Made by a program: the position numbers and the translations under genes
Assembly (NCBI RefSeq): GCF_003097315.1
Contig: NZ_QDDL01000012.1
Location: 1-64,000, forward strand
Reading direction: 5' to 3'
DNA: 64,000 bases
Source of the DNA: Pelagibaculum spongiae
GTDB lineage: Bacteria; Pseudomonadota; Gammaproteobacteria; Enterobacterales; Pelagibaculaceae
In this document: positions 61,225 through 64,000 of the stretch, one piece after another
How the letters are laid out: every line of letters begins with the position of its first letter
How positions within the stretch are numbered: the first letter of the stretch is position 1
The notes under the pieces: generated by a model
What the model saw: the letters and a program-made list of their open reading frames with translations, nothing else
Databases searched by the model: none
What the model was told of the DNA's origin: nothing

Positions 61225-63836
61225 GCACCGCGCTCCATTCTTTGGATATCTTTATCGATACAGCTGAGAATTTGTTTCGGATCCTGTTCTAAGCCTAGCA
61301 ATTCCCATGTCTCGACTACGTCTTGCCGTAGTCCTTTCAAATCATCCATTGAAATATCGAATCGGCCCATTGCTTTGCCATTTCTGAAGAGTTTGGTTGC
61401 CAGCAGGTGATCTAGGCCTTGCTCATAGCTGCCTCCGGATTCTTTGAAGACAGAAACAAAACTTTTTGCATGACGATCTAACCGGTTACCCCAACTAGTC
61501 GAGAAGATCTCTTCAAGAGTAGTTTTCATCGGGCTCTCGGTTAGCGTATCGAGCATTTCGGAAATGTTTTTCTCATGGTATTTTTGTGCATTATCAAAGG
61601 CATCTATCAAAGAATTAAAGTCATAGGTGACTTTGTTGTCATATAGCGGTGTTACGAAGCGCCCTGCATTACGAGAGAGCTCCATTACATGAGCACGATC
61701 GTATGTTTTATCTGCAAACTCATTGGTGGTTTCGTCGTGGTTTGCTGTACCAATAAACCAAACATTTCCAGGGACTTTTATTTTTCTATTTTCAAGTAAG
61801 TGCTTTGGTGCATTGGCGTGAGATTCTGTTAGCAGTACGACGTTACGGTCAGGGTCATGGATGTCTTTTTCCAGTGCACCATTAAAGTCTGCGAAATACT
61901 GTTCCGGACGAGACAGGTTCATCTCATCCAGCAAAATAACATTCACTCGATTTGAATAGGTCGGGAGCTGAGCTTTATATAGTGCTTGCAAGGCTTCACT
62001 TTCGTAGAACTTACGCTCAAAAGCATTGTAATGCCCCAGCAGGTCATCCTTGTCGCGCCAGCCAGCTTGTACAGAAATATCGGTACAGCTACCGCCAACA
62101 ACACGAGTAAATGCTTTAGCCAGGCTGGTTTTACCTGTGCCGGACATACCCTGCAGAATATGCAAGCGACTCATGGCCAAGCCTGCGAGGAAAACTCTGA
62201 CATCGTGCTCTTGATAGTAAAGCGGTGTATGGTCTTTCCAAAGTTCACTGGCCATTCCTTGGCGGAGAATTTGGATGAACTCACGCAAAGGTGGTACGGG
62301 TTGGAGGTTAGCTGACGGATTACGGTGCTTGTGATCCATATTTTTTAGCTGAGGAAATGCTTGGCTGCCCTGCTGTTTTTCTACAAGTTCGTCTAGTTGT
62401 TGGGAAAGCCCTTTAATACTACTGTCTAGTACTGCATTGTGCTTTTCCAATAAATATTTTTCTTTCTGCAACTGGTGCTTTTCCAACGCACTAAGTTGCT
62501 GCTTTTTCTGCTTTTGCTTCAGTTCTAGATATTTACTAGTTAAGTCAGCAATTTCGTCTCGCTGTTCATCAATTTTTTCTTCAAGAAATTCACATTTTTC
62601 CTCCAGATTTTCATCAGAAGAATACAGTTTGGTTTTAAGCTCTTTATTGGTTTTTCTTAATTCATCTATTTCAGATTGAATATCTTCAATGTTTTCATTT
62701 TCAAGAGAACGCTGAAGATCTTTAAAGTTGACTAGTTGCTGCTGCAATTCAACGATTTTATTCCGGTCTTTTTCGCGGTTTTTTTGCTCTTGCTCCAGTT
62801 GGGCGCTTAATTGAGCAATTTCAGAAGCAAAGTCAGATCGGATACGTTCAACTTGTTGCTGTTCGAGGCTTTTAACATTATTTTGGCGCTGCTCCAGCAG
62901 TTGCTGTGAGCCCGAAAGCTCACTTTTTTGCAGTCTCAACGAATCTATTTGTCGCTCAATTTCGAGTCGTTTATTTTGGAATTGCTGTTGATTTACTTCA
63001 ATTTCGGCGGATACCTGCTCTTTATGAGCTTGTAATGAGCTGGCTAGTTTCTGGCTATGCCGTGCCTCTTGATCTCGAATGTACTGTTCTAAGGTTTCCT
63101 TTTGATCTTGCAGCTTCTGTTTTTCTTGAGCAATGTATTGCAGTAATTCCTGTCTTTCTTTGAAAAAGCCTGCATCAGCATTTTCTTTACGCTGTAAATA
63201 ATCTGCTTCTTGCTCTAGCAAGCCAGCTTCGCGCTTTGCCAAAGCATTTTGACGCTGTTCCAGCTTGTTTTGATGCTGTAAATCCAACTCAGAGATTTGC
63301 TTTTGCTTTAGCTCAAGCGCTTCAAGTCGCTCGTTGGCAAAGCTACTGGTAGCGTCAGCTTGTAACTGATCCAGTTTTGCCTTCAGCTCCGCTTGTTTAG
63401 CTGTCTGTAGCGCCAAAACTTCCTTTTGCTGGGCAAATTTCTTTTGCTGGATTATCTCTTGGTCAGATACTGTGGCTTCACGTCGTTTAACAGAGGCTAT
63501 TTGTTCATTAAGCTGCTGCTCTTTTTCTTTAAATTCAGTGACTAAGGATTCACTTTCAGCGCTTTTGTTTTGATAATTGTTGGTTTCGTGCTTCAACGTC
63601 TCAATAAGCTGCATCACTTCAGCTAAGGACTCTTCAGCCGTCTTGCTATGCTTCTCGCTATCCAGAATGGCAGATGTATCCATATCGGGAGCTGCTTTAG
63701 ATGGTAAAACTTCAGCGAGCGCATTATTTATTTGCTGTGTTTTTGTCTTAAAAAAACCAGCTTTCTGAAAATTATTATCTTTTGCAGTTTTAGCTTGGTT
63801 GCGATTGTCGTTATTAGATCTTTTTTTTCTAGCCAT
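61221..63836 (-). CDS. Coiled-coil McrB-like AAA+ GTPase (CoCoNuT-type)
   Basis: The product has 871 residues. Residues about 60-480 are one long Gln/Glu/Lys-rich coiled coil (ALQTAKQAELKAKLDQLQAD and similar). The C-terminal McrB-family motor has Walker A LQGMSGTGKTSLAKAF (~560), Walker B VNVILLDEMNLSRPEQYFAD (~630) and the signature region NVWFIGTANHDETTNEFADK, where canonical McrB has MNxxDR. Coiled-coil McrB proteins paired with DUF2357 proteins define the CoCoNuT branch of type IV restriction, predicted to act on RNA as well as DNA. It starts 3 bases after the preceding HEPN-like gene and overlaps the McrC-like gene. Confidence 0.87.
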   Translation of the reverse strand: MARKKRSNNDNRNQAKTAKDNNFQKAGFFKTKTQQINNALAEVLPSKAAPDMDTSAILDSEKHSKTAEESLAEVMQLIETLKHETNNYQNKSAESESLVTEFKEKEQQLNEQIASVKRREATVSDQEIIQQKKFAQQKEVLALQTAKQAELKAKLDQLQADATSSFANERLEALELKQKQISELDLQHQNKLEQRQNALAKREAGLLEQEADYLQRKENADAGFFKERQELLQYIAQEKQKLQDQKETLEQYIRDQEARHSQKLASSLQAHKEQVSAEIEVNQQQFQNKRLEIERQIDSLRLQKSELSGSQQLLEQRQNNVKSLEQQQVERIRSDFASEIAQLSAQLEQEQKNREKDRNKIVELQQQLVNFKDLQRSLENENIEDIQSEIDELRKTNKELKTKLYSSDENLEEKCEFLEEKIDEQRDEIADLTSKYLELKQKQKKQQLSALEKHQLQKEKYLLEKHNAVLDSSIKGLSQQLDELVEKQQGSQAFPQLKNMDHKHRNPSANLQPVPPLREFIQILRQGMASELWKDHTPLYYQEHDVRVFLAGLAMSRLHILQGMSGTGKTSLAKAFTRVVGGSCTDISVQAGWRDKDDLLGHYNAFERKFYESEALQALYKAQLPTYSNRVNVILLDEMNLSRPEQYFADFNGALEKDIHDPDRNVVLLTESHANAPKHLLENRKIKVPGNVWFIGTANHDETTNEFADKTYDRAHVMELSRNAGRFVTPLYDNKVTYDFNSLIDAFDNAQKYHEKNISEMLDTLTESPMKTTLEEIFSTSWGNRLDRHAKSFVSVFKESGGSYEQGLDHLLATKLFRNGKAMGRFDISMDDLKGLRQDVVETWELLGLEQDPKQILSCIDKDIQRMERGA

Positions 63837-63839
63837 GGT

Positions 63840-64000
63840 TTAGTCCATTAAATTTAAAAGTTTTTTAAGCCATTCTGAAGTAAAATCGGCATACATTAAG
63901 GCGGTGTTTTTGGTTGTTTGCTTGTCAGAAGCATGGGCAACTTTGTTTCTTGCCTCTGCGACCGCAAGGATTTGATCGATGCGTAAATCATCTGGGTTCA
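63840..64000 (-). CDS. C-terminal end of a HEPN-like protein, partial
   Basis: The last 53 codons of a gene that continues beyond the window, ending at 63840-63842. They encode DDLRIDQILAVAEARNKVAH-ASDKQTTKNTALMYADFTSE and a short end. RNKVAH matches the R-x4-6-H motif (commonly RNxxxH) of HEPN ribonucleases, in a helical context. The next gene (McrB-like) starts 3 bases later, so they form one operon. A HEPN RNase is an expected effector of CoCoNuT systems. Only the tail is visible, so the assignment is tentative. Confidence 0.6.
   Translation of the reverse strand, partial: NPDDLRIDQILAVAEARNKVAHASDKQTTKNTALMYADFTSEWLKKLLNLMD

Overview
The window looks like part of a large, low-to-moderate-GC plasmid (or chromid) of a gammaproteobacterium. 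The evidence is a ParA/ParB(KorB-type) partition operon, a replication initiator with an IncQ RepA-like helicase and iterons, a KfrA-type plasmid protein, many decayed insertion sequences (IS66, IS4, IS3 and Tn3 types), and a dense load of toxin-antitoxin and anti-phage genes. The host genus cannot be fixed from the sequence alone. No rRNA, tRNA or CRISPR array was seen.

Layout. 1-6.8 kb: plasmid backbone. It holds parA, parB and two small partners on the minus strand, a 1.5-kb non-coding region with four copies of an 18-bp palindrome, a first iteron cluster, then the initiator and helicase genes. 7-16 kb: a decay zone with two abutting IS66 remnants, a second, orphan iteron cluster, IS4 and IS66 relics, fragments of toxin-antitoxin genes, a small family member broken by a 4-bp repeat slip, and a Sel1-like gene. 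16.5-33.4 kb: a four-gene operon of very large proteins (SNF2 helicase, Eco57I-type adenine methyltransferase, a 2166-residue DEAD/DUF1998 helicase with a nuclease-like C-terminus, and a RelE-UvrD fusion). It resembles DISARM and Druantia but matches neither canonical set. 33.4-41.2 kb: repeats, a broken fic gene, then a Zorya type II-like operon (zorA, zorB, HNH nuclease) preceded by a YaaW-like gene and an unknown gene. 41-49 kb: inverted and tandem repeats, an AbiE toxin-antitoxin pair, a HipB-like regulator, kfrA with a visible operator/promoter, an intact fic, and a tyrosine recombinase. 49-57 kb: small exported proteins, a broken endonuclease I gene next to a secreted HNH nuclease, a HipBST tripartite module, a SUKH immunity-like protein, a classical HipBA pair, and IS66/Tn3 remnants. 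57.8-64 kb: a minus-strand operon of a coiled-coil McrB-like GTPase, a DUF2357 McrC-like protein and a CARF-sigma54 (RtcR-like) activator, preceded by the end of a gene carrying a HEPN-like RNxxxH motif. This fits the CoCoNuT branch of type IV restriction.

How it fits together. The plasmid maintains itself with parAB, rep and kfrA, and appears to be a carrier for layered defence: modification/helicase-based restriction, a Zorya motor-nuclease system, an RNA-directed McrBC-like system, and several dormancy toxins. Two signals link the pieces. A closely similar C-terminal segment is found in both the large helicase and the Zorya-associated HNH nuclease. An approximately 60-bp dispersed repeat occurs four times, each time between functional modules. 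Family assignments rest on motifs read by eye; no database search was possible.
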